A stretch of DNA of 45,669 nucleotides from Xanthomonas bonasiae (GTDB lineage Bacteria; Pseudomonadota; Gammaproteobacteria; Xanthomonadales; Xanthomonadaceae). Under the pieces are notes generated by a model, which saw only the letters and a program-made list of their open reading frames with translations, did no database searches and was not told where the DNA came from. This document shows, piece after piece, positions 1 through 7,644 of this stretch (position 1 is the first letter of the stretch; each line of letters opens with the position of its first letter). Both the position numbers and the translations under genes were made by a program. Where the stretch lies: NCBI RefSeq assembly GCF_017163705.1, contig NZ_JAFIWB010000033.1, positions 1 to 45,669 on the forward strand, given 5' to 3'.

Positions 1-347
1 ATTTCGGTTGCGACGAACGCGGCGATGGGTCTTCCGGTTGCGCGAGCGGTCGCGGCTGAAGCCGCTCCTACAGTGCACCCGGCTGGCGATGCGCAAGCTG
101 GTGTAGGAGCGGCTTCAGCCGCGACGAGCGAAGCGGTGGACGTTCCGAACTGGCATGCAGTCGGGACTTGAAGTCTCCCCCACAAGAGGCCTCGCACCTC
201 GATTGCGCCGCGGAAACCCTTGTGGGAGCGACTTCAGTCGCGACGAGGGACGCGGTGGGAGTTCCGGCCTCGGACGCTGTCGCGGCTGAAGCCGCTCCTA
301 CAGTGAAGCTCAGCGGCGCTACTACGACGGCTGTCGTTGGAACGGCC
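1..347. repeat. Non-coding stretch with two inverted pairs of a REP-like repeat
   Basis: No convincing gene lies here. It holds copies of a 24-base element, core GCGGCTGAAGCCGC, that is itself a short palindrome. One copy at 49-72 is exactly inverted relative to a copy at 102-125, so the pair could fold into a 24-bp stem. A second pair is a diverged copy at 221-244 (gggagcgacttcag core) and a standard copy at 279-302. A related unit (core gggacttgaagtc) is at 160-188. The block lies just downstream of nth, where such hairpins may act as 3' end stabilisers or terminators. Open frames through it are translations of the repeat. Confidence 0.8.
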
Positions 348-1022
348 TCACGCCGGTGTCTTGTCTTTGAACCGGCACAGGTCGCGGATCACGCAACGCG
401 GGCACTCCGGCTTGCGCGCCTTGCACACGTAGCGGCCGTGCAGGATCAGCCAGTGGTGCGCATCGTGCATGAACTGCGCCGGCACCCGCTTGAGCAGGCC
501 GTCCTCGACCGCGCGCACGTCCTTGCCCGGGGCCAGGCCGGTGCGGTTGGCGACGCGGAAGATGTGCGTGTCCACGGCGATGGTCGGCTCGCCGAAGGCG
601 GTGTTGAGCACCACGTTGGCGGTCTTGCGGCCGACCCCGGGCAAGGCCTCCAGCGCCGCGCGGTCGCGTGGCACGTCGCCGGCGTACTGCTCGACCAGGA
701 TGCGGCAGGTGGCGATCACGTTCTTGGCCTTCGCGTTGAACAGGCCGATGGAGGAGATGTAGCGCTTCAGGCCATCCTCGCCCAGCGCCAGGATCGCCGC
801 CGGCGTGTTCGCCACCGGATAGAGACGACGCGTGGCCTTGTTGACTCCGACATCGGTGGCCTGCGCCGACAGGATCACCGCGATCAGCAGCTCGAACGGC
901 GTGCTGTAGTCCAGCTCGGTGGTCGGCGTGGGATTGAGCTCGGACAGGCGCGAGAACAGTTCGTGGATCTCGGCCTTGCTCAAGGTGGGTCCACGCCGCG
1001 GCGCGGCGACCGCTGCGCTCAT
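348..1022 (-). CDS. nth: Endonuclease III (DNA glycosylase/AP lyase)
   Basis: This is a base excision repair enzyme that removes oxidised pyrimidines and cleaves the abasic site. The 224-residue product matches the family's usual length. It has the helix-hairpin-helix LPGVGRKTANVV with catalytic Lys133, the catalytic aspartate Asp151 in IAVDTHIF, and a C-terminal [4Fe-4S] loop with spacing C-x6-C-x2-C-x5-C near residues 200-217. The ATG start overlaps the stop of the upstream gene by four bases (ATGA), which indicates translational coupling. A longer frame upstream is only the antisense reading of that neighbour. nth is the last gene of a three-gene minus-strand operon. Confidence 0.96.
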   Translation of the reverse strand: MSAAVAAPRRGPTLSKAEIHELFSRLSELNPTPTTELDYSTPFELLIAVILSAQATDVGVNKATRRLYPVANTPAAILALGEDGLKRYISSIGLFNAKAKNVIATCRILVEQYAGDVPRDRAALEALPGVGRKTANVVLNTAFGEPTIAVDTHIFRVANRTGLAPGKDVRAVEDGLLKRVPAQFMHDAHHWLILHGRYVCKARKPECPRCVIRDLCRFKDKTPA

Positions 1023-1387
1023 TGCGGACCCCGCGCGGCGGCCCTGGCCTTGGCCCGCGCCAGGATCGCGGCCGCGGCCGGCGGCAGCGACGGCGCCGCG
1101 GCGGCGACGGTCGCCGGCGGCGCGCGCCGGGCTTCGCGCGCGGCGGCGCGACGCGCCAGGCGTGCACTGCGTGCGCGGTAGCGTTCGCGCGCGGCCCAGG
1201 CCTCGCGCAGGCGCTGTTGCGCCGCCAGCAGCTGCGCGTGCAGCTGCGGATACGCCGGATCGAGCAGGTCGTCGTCGGCGGTGCCGACGTAGTCCATCAG
1301 GCCGGCATCGATCGCCGCGTCGAGATCGTCGTCGAGCACCCAGCGCAACAGGTGCAGCGGCGATGCGGGGGAGGGCAGGTCGGGCAT
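1019..1387 (-). CDS. Conserved-looking hypothetical protein between crotonase and nth
   Basis: A 122-residue protein I cannot assign. The first half has an acidic helix-rich segment (HLLRWVLDDDLDAAIDAGLMD). The second half is strongly Ala/Arg-rich and predicted helical, possibly a nucleic-acid-contacting or coiled region. There are no signal peptide, membrane span or cysteine motif. It starts 12 bases after the crotonase stop and overlaps nth by four bases, so it is cotranscribed with both and coupled to nth translation. A role connected to DNA repair is only a guess from position. Confidence 0.7.
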   Translation of the reverse strand: MPDLPSPASPLHLLRWVLDDDLDAAIDAGLMDYVGTADDDLLDPAYPQLHAQLLAAQQRLREAWAARERYRARSARLARRAAAREARRAPPATVAAAAPSLPPAAAAILARAKARAAARGPQ

Positions 1388-1399
1388 CGGGCGCGCGAC

Positions 1400-2188
1400 T
1401 CAGCGATTGCGGAACAGCGGCGGGCGCCGCTCCAGGAATGCGCGCGTGCCTTCGCGCATGTCCTCGCTGGAGAACAGCAGGCCGAACTGCGCGGTCTCGT
1501 ACTCGAGGCCTTGCTCGATCGCCGATTCGGCGCCGACCTGGATCGCGTCGAGGATGCCGCGCAACGCCAGCGGCGCAGCCGCGGCCAGTTGCCGTGCCAG
1601 CTGCAGCGTGGCCTCGCGCAACTCGGCCGCAGGGACCACGCGGTTGACCAGGCCCAACTGCAGCGCGCGCGCCGCATCGATCGGCGTGCCGAGCAGGCAC
1701 AGTTCCAGCGCCGCGGCGCGGCCGGCCAGGCGCACCAGGCGCTGGGTGCCGCCGAAGCCGGGAATCAGCCCGAGGTTGATCTCCGGCTGGCCGAGCCGGG
1801 CGCTGTCGGCGGCCACGCGCAGGTGGCAGGCCATGGCCAGTTCCAGCCCGCCGCCGAGCGCGAACCCGTTGACCATCGCCAGCACCGGCTTGGACAGGCG
1901 CTCGATCCGGCGCATCAGGCGCTGGCCCAGCTGCGAGAAGTCGCGACCCTGAACCGGTGTGAGTTCGTTCATTTCGGCGATGTCGGCGCCGGCCACGAAG
2001 GCCTTCTCGCCGGCGCCGGTCAACACCACGACGCGGATGCCGGGGTCGGCCTCGGCCTCGGCGAAGGCCGCATCCAGCGCCTGTAATGTTTGGCGATTCA
2101 ACGCGTTGAGCTTGTCAGCGCGGTTCACGGTGACGATGCGGATCGCATCCTGGGTCGTGGTGACGACCGGCGTGCCGGACATGGCCAT
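1400..2188 (-). CDS. Enoyl-CoA hydratase/isomerase (crotonase family)
   Basis: A 262-residue crotonase-fold enzyme, probably hydrating 2-enoyl-CoA in fatty-acid or amino-acid breakdown. Visible hallmarks are the oxyanion-hole segment FVAGADIAEM, the GFALGGGLELAMAC motif with Glu116, and GQPEINLGLIPGFGGTQRL with Glu136. These correspond to the two catalytic glutamates of classical hydratases, so hydratase activity is likelier than isomerase. ATG at 2188 and ATG at 2182 are both possible starts. It is the first gene of the operon leading to nth. Its promoter should lie in the short region shared with the divergent FKBP-like gene. Confidence 0.88.
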   Translation of the reverse strand: MAMSGTPVVTTTQDAIRIVTVNRADKLNALNRQTLQALDAAFAEAEADPGIRVVVLTGAGEKAFVAGADIAEMNELTPVQGRDFSQLGQRLMRRIERLSKPVLAMVNGFALGGGLELAMACHLRVAADSARLGQPEINLGLIPGFGGTQRLVRLAGRAAALELCLLGTPIDAARALQLGLVNRVVPAAELREATLQLARQLAAAAPLALRGILDAIQVGAESAIEQGLEYETAQFGLLFSSEDMREGTRAFLERRPPLFRNR

Positions 2189-2342
2189 TCCTGAGATGTA
2201 AAAAAAGAGTGAAGGGAACTCCGGCGGCGCTGGTTTGTCAGAGTTGCGTCGTCGGTAGCGGTTATGCGCCGCGGCGGCTATCCTAACGCGTCATCTCAGG
2301 CGGCACAGGCCGTCCTGTGCCACCACCCTGGAGAATTGTTTG

Positions 2343-3044
2343 ATGAAGTTGCGTTCTATTGCGGTCGCCGTGGCGGCCCTAGCCCTGAGCGGCAATGCGT
2401 TCGCCCAGGACACCTCGTCCGAGAAGGGCAAGCTGAGCTATTACTTCGGTTACGACTACGGCAACAACCTTGCCGAACTGTCCGGCCGCGGCGAGCAGCT
2501 CGATATCAATGCGGTGGTGAAGGGCTTGCAGGATGCCTACGCCAAGAAGCAGCCGGCGGTCGCCGCCGACCAGCTGAAGCCGGCCGTCGAAGCGTTCCAG
2601 AAGCGCGAGCAGGCCCGTGCCCAGCAGGCCAAGGCCGACTACGAGAAGGCCGCTGCCGAGAACAAGACCAAGAGCGACCAGTTCATCGCGCAGAACAAGG
2701 CCAAGGCCGGCGTGCAGACGCTGCCCAGCGGCGTGCAGTACCGCGTGATCGAAGCCGGCAAGGGCGCCAAGCCGACCCAGGCCAGCACCGTGCAGCTGGA
2801 AGTGGCCGGTCCGTACCCGTTCGGCCAGCGCCCGGCGCAGGCGCGTCCGGCGCAGCAGATCCCGTCGATCAAGGTCAGCGAAGTCGAGATGCAGGCCATG
2901 CGCGACACGCTGCTGCAGATGCCGGCCGGTTCCAAGTGGGAAGTGACCCTGCCGCCGGACAAGGCCTATGGCGCCGACCCGCGCACGCCGTTCCCGCCGA
3001 ACGTGGCGGTGCAGTTCGAGATCAAGCTGATCAGCGTCAAGTAA
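2343..3044 (+). CDS. Periplasmic FKBP-type (Mip/FkpA-like) protein with a degenerate active site
   Basis: A 233-residue exported protein. Residues 1-21 form a Sec signal peptide ending AFA-QD. Residues 25-120 form the helical, Lys/Ala/Gln-rich dimerisation region of Mip/FkpA proteins, and residues 125-233 an FKBP domain. The end of the domain is typical (MPAGSKWEV, PPDKAYG, FEIKLISV). The FDSS loop and the pocket tryptophan are not recognisable; a Pro/Gln/Ala-rich stretch (FGQRPAQARPAQQIPS) takes their place. The fold is probably kept for chaperoning, while isomerase activity is doubtful. ATG 2343 is preferred to the TTG just before it because ggag lies about ten bases upstream. A strong terminator follows. 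Confidence 0.85.
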   Translation: MKLRSIAVAVAALALSGNAFAQDTSSEKGKLSYYFGYDYGNNLAELSGRGEQLDINAVVKGLQDAYAKKQPAVAADQLKPAVEAFQKREQARAQQAKADYEKAAAENKTKSDQFIAQNKAKAGVQTLPSGVQYRVIEAGKGAKPTQASTVQLEVAGPYPFGQRPAQARPAQQIPSIKVSEVEMQAMRDTLLQMPAGSKWEVTLPPDKAYGADPRTPFPPNVAVQFEIKLISVK

Positions 3045-3066
3045 GCGCGCTGTCCAGTGCATGACG

Positions 3067-3101
3067 ATTGCGCCGGCGGCAACGCCGGCGCAATTTTTTT
3101 T
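3067..3101 (+). terminator. Rho-independent terminator of the FKBP-like gene
   Basis: A perfect 12-bp stem (attgcgccggcg paired with cgccggcgcaat) closes a GCAA tetraloop at 3079-3082. A run of eight T residues follows at 3094-3101. It begins 23 bases after the FKBP-like stop codon and lies before the start of the next gene, so it separates the two transcription units. Confidence 0.93.
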
Positions 3102-3160
3102 GCGGCGGGGAAAGTGCCGCTGCCCGCGAATCGCGCTAGTCTGAGCAGGTGTCGAATCCG

Positions 3161-3961
3161 ATGGATCCCGTCCCCCATGCGTTGCTCACGCCCTGCATCG
3201 GTCTGTGCACGCTCGACGCGCAGGGCTACTGCGCGGGCTGCCTGCGCAGCGGCGACGAGATCGCGCGCTGGCGCGGCATGAGCGACGCCGAGCGCCAGCG
3301 CTACATGCAGGAGGTGCTGCCGGCACGCGGCTGGTCGCCGACGCCGGGCCAGCGCCTGGCCGAGCGCACGCGGCTGCTGCGCGCGCTGCATCCGCTGCAG
3401 CTGCCGCCCGACGGCCCCGGCTGGAACCACCACGAACTGCACGACCTGCTGCCCGACGGCGCACTGGCCGAAGCGGCGGTGCTGGTCGGGCTGCTGCCGC
3501 GTGCCGACGGCACCCACGTGCTGCTGACCCGGCGTACCGACAGCCTGCGCCACCATGGCGGCCAGGTCAGTTTTCCCGGCGGCCGCATCGAAGCCGACGA
3601 CGCCGATGCGGTGGCCGCGGCGATCCGCGAGAGCGAGGAAGAAATCGCGCTGTCCGCGGCGCAGGTGGAACCGCTGGGCTACCTCGATCCGTTCGTGACC
3701 ATCAGCGGTTTCCGGGTGATGCCGGTGGTGGCCGCGATCGATCCGGCGTTCGTGCCGCAGCCGCATCCCGACGAAGTGGCGGACGTGTTCGACGTGCCGC
3801 TGGCCTACCTGATGGCGCCCGACAATCTTCGCAGCATCGAGACCGACTACCGCGGACGGCCGCGGGTGGTGCTGGAATACGGCTGGCCGGGGCAGCGGAT
3901 CTGGGGCGCGACCGCGGCGATCCTGCTCAACCTGCGCCGACGACTGGAGCAAACCGCATGA
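3161..3961 (+). CDS. DUF1289-NUDIX fusion, probable CoA pyrophosphatase
   Basis: A 266-residue two-domain protein. Residues about 8-60 form a DUF1289 unit with four cysteines (PCIGLC and YCAGC), a likely small metal-binding module. Residues about 95-255 form a NUDIX hydrolase. The box GGRIEADDADAVAAAIRE followed by SEEEIAL keeps the catalytic RExxEE core, and the preceding TRRTDSLRHHGGQVSFPGG resembles NudL-type coenzyme A diphosphatases, which cleave CoA to 4'-phosphopantetheine and 3',5'-ADP. ATG 3161 is chosen with gagcagg about eleven bases upstream; GTG 3149 is an in-frame alternative. Its stop overlaps the next start (ATGA). Confidence 0.86.
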   Translation: MDPVPHALLTPCIGLCTLDAQGYCAGCLRSGDEIARWRGMSDAERQRYMQEVLPARGWSPTPGQRLAERTRLLRALHPLQLPPDGPGWNHHELHDLLPDGALAEAAVLVGLLPRADGTHVLLTRRTDSLRHHGGQVSFPGGRIEADDADAVAAAIRESEEEIALSAAQVEPLGYLDPFVTISGFRVMPVVAAIDPAFVPQPHPDEVADVFDVPLAYLMAPDNLRSIETDYRGRPRVVLEYGWPGQRIWGATAAILLNLRRRLEQTA

Positions 3962-4839
3962 GCGAACCCTTCCCCGAGTGGAAGCACCTGGTCGATGCGC
4001 CGGCGCTGGCCGCCGCGCTCGGTCATCCCGACCTGCGCCTCGTGGATGCGCGTTTCGCCGCTGCCGCGCTCGCCGATCCGCAGGCCGCGCAGCTCGCGCG
4101 CCAGGCCTACACGCAGTCGCATCTGCCCGGTGCGGTGTACGCCGATCTCAACACGGATCTGTCCGACCTCGGCCGCCGCGGCCTGGGCCGGCATCCCTTG
4201 CCCGACGCCGAGGCGTTCGCGCAGACGCTGGGGCGCTGGGGCATCGCGCCGCACACCCAGGTGGTGGTCTACGACGCCGGCGACGGCAGCATGGCCGCGG
4301 CGCGGTTGTGGTGGATGCTGGGCCTGCTCGGGCATCGCCGCGTCGCCGTGCTCGACGGCGGCCTGGCCGAATGGCGCCGGCTCGGCCTGCCGGAAACCGA
4401 TGCCGCCGCAACGCATGCGCCGCAGCCGCCGTATCCGCAACGCTTCGACGCCGGCCGTATCGCCGATGCCGAGGAAATCGCCGCGCGCCTGCACGAGGCG
4501 CCGGGCTGGCTGCTGGATGCGCGCGCCGGCGAGCGCTTCCGCGGCGAGGTCGAACCGATCGATCCGGTCGCCGGGCACGTGCCCGGCGCGATCAACCGCC
4601 CGCTGGGCCAGAACCTGCGCGATGGGCGCCTGCGTCCGCCGCAGGAGCTGCGCGCCGAGCTGGAGCCGCTGCTGCAGGGGCGCGATCCGCGCGAGGTGGT
4701 GCTGATGTGCGGGTCGGGCGTGACCGCCTGCCATCTGCTGCTGGCGCTGGAGCATGCCGGCCTGCACGGTGCGCGCGTGTATGCCGGATCGTGGAGCGGC
4801 TGGATCGCCGATCCGGCGCTGCCGCGCGCCAGCGGCTAG
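3958..4839 (+). CDS. Tandem rhodanese sulfurtransferase (3-mercaptopyruvate type)
   Basis: A 293-residue protein with two rhodanese domains: an inactive N-terminal one (about 5-140) and a catalytic one (about 155-290). The active-site loop is CGSGVTAC with nucleophile Cys251. CGSGVT is characteristic of 3-mercaptopyruvate sulfurtransferases (SseA), whereas thiosulfate enzymes usually have a basic CRxGVT loop. SHLPGAVYADL and GHVPGAINRPL are the conserved entry motifs of the two domains. Translation is coupled to the NUDIX gene through a four-base overlap. The likely role is transfer of sulfane sulfur for cyanide or sulfide detoxification. Confidence 0.9.
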   Translation: MSEPFPEWKHLVDAPALAAALGHPDLRLVDARFAAAALADPQAAQLARQAYTQSHLPGAVYADLNTDLSDLGRRGLGRHPLPDAEAFAQTLGRWGIAPHTQVVVYDAGDGSMAAARLWWMLGLLGHRRVAVLDGGLAEWRRLGLPETDAAATHAPQPPYPQRFDAGRIADAEEIAARLHEAPGWLLDARAGERFRGEVEPIDPVAGHVPGAINRPLGQNLRDGRLRPPQELRAELEPLLQGRDPREVVLMCGSGVTACHLLLALEHAGLHGARVYAGSWSGWIADPALPRASG

Positions 4840-4915
4840 CCGCCACCGCGGGGGCGCCGTGGCGCGTCGGCGTGGCGTGGAGGAGACATGGGTGGCAACT
4901 ACAGGGGCTGAGGCG

Positions 4916-5848
4916 ATGCGCTGGCGTGGGATGTGGATGCTGACAGCGGCGCTGAGCCTGGCCGCCTGCGGCGAGCGGCCGCGCGCCGCAGGCGCCGATG
5001 CCTCGCCGCGCTCGCAGTCCGGCGCGCACTACCGGATGGCGGTGGAACAGCGCCGCGCGCAACGCGTGGCGCGGCTGCGCGCGCCGGGCGGCTGGCTCAG
5101 CTATACCGGTTCCGGCCGGCTGCGCAGCGGCGTGCACCAGGTGGGCAGCGCCGCAGGCAACGACGTGCAGCTGCCGGCCGGCCCCGCGCACCTGGGCAGC
5201 CTGCGCATCGATGCCGATGCCGGCGTGTCGTTCGAAGCTGCCGAAGGCGCCGCGCCGACGGTGCGCGGGCAACCGTTCCGCGCCGGCCGCCTCGGCACCG
5301 ATGCGGCGCACGGCAGCGAGACGCGGCTGGCGCTGGGCGAGCAGGAGTTCTACGTGGTGCGCACCGGCAACCTGTTCGGTTGGCGCTTCCGCGATCCGCA
5401 TGCGGCCGCGCGCGGCAGCTTCCGCGGCATCGACTATTTCCCGATCGATCCGCGCTGGCGCGTGGTCGCCGACTGGCATCCGGCCCCGCTGCCGCGCGCG
5501 ATCGTACTGCTCACCTCGATCGGCACGCCGCAGCCGCTGGCGCTGGCGGGCAGCGCCGCGTTCACCCTGGACGGCCGCCGCTACCGCTTGCAGGCGCTGC
5601 GCGACGACGACGGCAAGCGGCTGTTCTTCCCGTTCACCGACCGCACCAGCGGCCGCGAGAGCTATGGCGGCGCGCGCTATCTGTTCGTGGAGCCGCCGCA
5701 GGGCGAGCGCATCGTGCTGGACTTCAACCTGGCGCAGAACCCGCCGTGCGCGTTCACCGTCCACGTGGTGTGCCCGTTGGCGCCGGTCGGCAATCGCCTG
5801 GAACTGGCGGTGACCGCAGGCGAGAAGAACTACGTCGGTCCGCGCTGA
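4916..5848 (+). CDS. DUF1684 family lipoprotein
   Basis: A 310-residue protein with a short signal sequence ending in the lipobox LAAC, so Cys19 is probably lipidated. The remainder matches DUF1684: a FHA-like beta-rich first half, then the conserved GRESYGGARYLF and DFNLAQNPPCAF motifs. Biochemical function is unknown. ATG 4916 gives a normal-length lipoprotein signal and has aggggc upstream. GTG 4892, seven bases after a strong ggagga, would add eight residues and cannot be excluded. It ends just before a REP pair separating it from the convergent amidase gene. Confidence 0.85.
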   Translation: MRWRGMWMLTAALSLAACGERPRAAGADASPRSQSGAHYRMAVEQRRAQRVARLRAPGGWLSYTGSGRLRSGVHQVGSAAGNDVQLPAGPAHLGSLRIDADAGVSFEAAEGAAPTVRGQPFRAGRLGTDAAHGSETRLALGEQEFYVVRTGNLFGWRFRDPHAAARGSFRGIDYFPIDPRWRVVADWHPAPLPRAIVLLTSIGTPQPLALAGSAAFTLDGRRYRLQALRDDDGKRLFFPFTDRTSGRESYGGARYLFVEPPQGERIVLDFNLAQNPPCAFTVHVVCPLAPVGNRLELAVTAGEKNYVGPR

Positions 5849-5892
5849 GCCTGCGGCGCTGGCGCAGTGGGGCGCGGCGTGGCTGCTGCCTT

Positions 5893-5959
5893 TGTAGGAG
5901 CGGCTTCAGCCGCGACACGCGCCATCAGGGTGCCTGTCGCGGCTGAAGCCGCTCCTACA
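5893..5959. repeat. Inverted REP pair between convergent genes
   Basis: Two copies of the REP-like element face each other: 5893-5917 and 5935-5959. The arms are perfectly complementary over 25 bases around a 17-base loop. The pair occupies the gap between the convergent DUF1684 and amidase genes and could act as a terminator or mRNA 3' end stabiliser for both strands. Confidence 0.88.
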
Positions 5960-5969
5960 GGGGGCGGTG

Positions 5970-6563
5970 TCAGCGGTCTGAAAGCTCATTTGCCGAGGGC
6001 GCATACGGCGCCAGCGCGACCGCCTCCAGCACCTGCGCCCACGGAAACAGCGGGCCGGGATCGAGCTTGCGCTGCACCTGCAGCGCCGGATCGTCGCTGG
6101 CGGTTTCGCGGCTGCGGTCCAGCGCGTCGTGGCCGGCGATGTGGCGCAGCTGCGGCAACTGCGCCTGCAACTGGTGCAGCAGCGCGATCAGCGCCTGGAT
6201 CTGCGCCGGCGGATACGCTTCGTCCAGCGCCTGGTGGCGCGAATCCAGCCAATGCGGATAGCGGCCGCGGTTGACCAGTTCGATGCCCAGCGAGCGCGGG
6301 TTGTAGCCGCGCACGTGGTGCGCCACCCGCTGCAGCGGCACGTAGCGGTACACGCTGCCGTCGCGGTCGATGTAGAAGTGGCCGCTGTTGCCGGTGCCGG
6401 ACGGATACAGCACGCGTTCGCCGTAGGCGCGCGCGCTGGCCAGGTCGGGCAGTTCGGTGCAATGGATCACCGCCAGATCGATCGCATCCAGGGTGCGCGC
6501 CTGCAGCCGTTCGACGTAGGGCAGGGGCGCATCGTGGATCGGCAACGGCGGGGTCTGCGACAT
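5970..6563 (-). CDS. N-acetylmuramoyl-L-alanine amidase (AmpD-like)
   Basis: A 197-residue amidase_2 family enzyme that cuts the bond between the lactyl group of (anhydro)muramic acid and L-alanine. Zinc-ligand candidates are His34 in LAVIHCTE, the histidine in HIAGHDALDR (about 145) and the aspartate in KLDPGPLFPW. GTGNSGHFYIDRDGSVYR and NPRSLGIELVN are also typical. No signal peptide is visible, which suggests a cytoplasmic muropeptide-recycling enzyme. The segment between the last two metal ligands (SRETASDDPALQ) is longer than in classical AmpD, so I give no gene symbol. The start lies 22 bases from the divergent MOSC gene. Confidence 0.88.
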   Translation of the reverse strand: MSQTPPLPIHDAPLPYVERLQARTLDAIDLAVIHCTELPDLASARAYGERVLYPSGTGNSGHFYIDRDGSVYRYVPLQRVAHHVRGYNPRSLGIELVNRGRYPHWLDSRHQALDEAYPPAQIQALIALLHQLQAQLPQLRHIAGHDALDRSRETASDDPALQVQRKLDPGPLFPWAQVLEAVALAPYAPSANELSDR

Positions 6564-6585
6564 GCACGGATGCTAGCATTCGCCG

Positions 6586-7077
6586 ATGACTCTGAATCCC
6601 GATAGCCCGCTGGCGACGCTGCTCGCCACGTTGCCGCGCGCCGGACGCGTGGACTGGATAGGCCTGCGCCCGGCGCGCGACGTGCCGATGCTCGAAGTGG
6701 CGCAGGCGGTGGCGCGCGCCGATGGCGGCCTGTTCGGCGACCGCTACGCCGGCCGCAACGGCATGCGCGGGCTGACCCTGATCCAGGCCGAGCACCTGCC
6801 GGCGATCGCCGCGTTGGCCGGCCATGCGCAGGTGGCGCCGGCGACGCTGCGGCGCAACCTGGTCGTCTCCGGCATCCCGCTGATCGCGCTGAAAGGGCGC
6901 CGTTTCCGCATCGGCGAGGTCGAGCTGGAAGGCATCGCGCCATGCGATCCGTGCTCGCGCATGGAGGACGCGCTGGGCCCGGGCGGCTACAACGCGATGC
7001 GCGGCCATGGCGGCCTGTGCGCGCGGATCGTGCACGGCGGCACGCTGCGGCTCGGCGATGCGGTGGTGGCGCTGTGA
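6586..7077 (+). CDS. MOSC domain protein
   Basis: A 163-residue protein consisting almost entirely of a MOSC domain (the fold of molybdenum cofactor sulfurase C-termini). Family features are RRNLVVSGIPLIALKGRRF, then PCDPCSRME with the reactive cysteine pair, then YNAMRGHGGLCARI. Such proteins are believed to carry sulfur or bind molybdenum cofactor, but the substrate here is unknown. Its stop overlaps the GTG start of the hydrolase gene (GTGA), so the two are translationally coupled. Divergent from the amidase gene by 22 bases. Confidence 0.88.
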   Translation: MTLNPDSPLATLLATLPRAGRVDWIGLRPARDVPMLEVAQAVARADGGLFGDRYAGRNGMRGLTLIQAEHLPAIAALAGHAQVAPATLRRNLVVSGIPLIALKGRRFRIGEVELEGIAPCDPCSRMEDALGPGGYNAMRGHGGLCARIVHGGTLRLGDAVVAL

Positions 7078-7601
7078 GCCGCGGCCACTGCATCCTCGCG
7101 CACGGCTTCGAGAGCGGCCCGGACGCGATCAAGGTCGCGGCATTGGCCGAGGTCGCGCAGCGCCTGGGCTGGAGCCACGAGCGCCCGGACTTCACCGACC
7201 TGGATGCGCGCCGCGAGGTCAGCCAGCTCGGCGACGTGCCGGCGCGGCTGCAGCGTCTGCTCGGGTTGGCGCAGGCGGCCGCGCAGCGCGGGCCGGTGGT
7301 GCTGGCCGGCTCCAGCCTGGGCGCCTACATCGCCGCGCAGGTGTCGCTGCAGGTGCCGGTGCGCGGCCTGTTCCTGATGGTGCCGCCGACGCGGATGGGC
7401 TGGATGCCGGCGCTGGATGCGGCGCCGGTGCCGATCTCGATCGTGCATGCCTGGCACGACGAACTGATCCCCGCGGCCGAGGTGATCGCCTGGGCGCAGG
7501 CGCGCGCGGCGCGGTTGCTGCTGGTCGACGACCTGCACCGCCTGGGCGACCACGTCGAGACCTCGGCGCGCGCGTTCGCCGAATTGCTGGAAACGCTGTG
7601 A
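7074..7601 (+). CDS. Small alpha/beta hydrolase
   Basis: A 175-residue single-domain hydrolase without a signal peptide. The nucleophile elbow is GSSLG with Ser81, following VVLAG. The acid is likely the aspartate in HAWHDELIP and the base the histidine in LGDHVE. The CILAHGFESGPDAIK opening resembles YqiA-type esterases. It uses a GTG start overlapping the MOSC stop. A role with the MOSC protein is suggested only by coupling; the substrate is unknown. Confidence 0.85.
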   Translation: MSRGHCILAHGFESGPDAIKVAALAEVAQRLGWSHERPDFTDLDARREVSQLGDVPARLQRLLGLAQAAAQRGPVVLAGSSLGAYIAAQVSLQVPVRGLFLMVPPTRMGWMPALDAAPVPISIVHAWHDELIPAAEVIAWAQARAARLLLVDDLHRLGDHVETSARAFAELLETL

Positions 7602-7644
7602 GCGGCGTGTCGCGCGCAGCAGGCCGCATCAACCGGAGCCCCCG

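Noticed and set aside
1-302. Regularly repeated short elements suggestive of a CRISPR array
   Set aside because: The units alternate in orientation, have irregular spacing and recur elsewhere in the window between genes. There are no uniform spacers and no cas genes, so they are REP-like elements.
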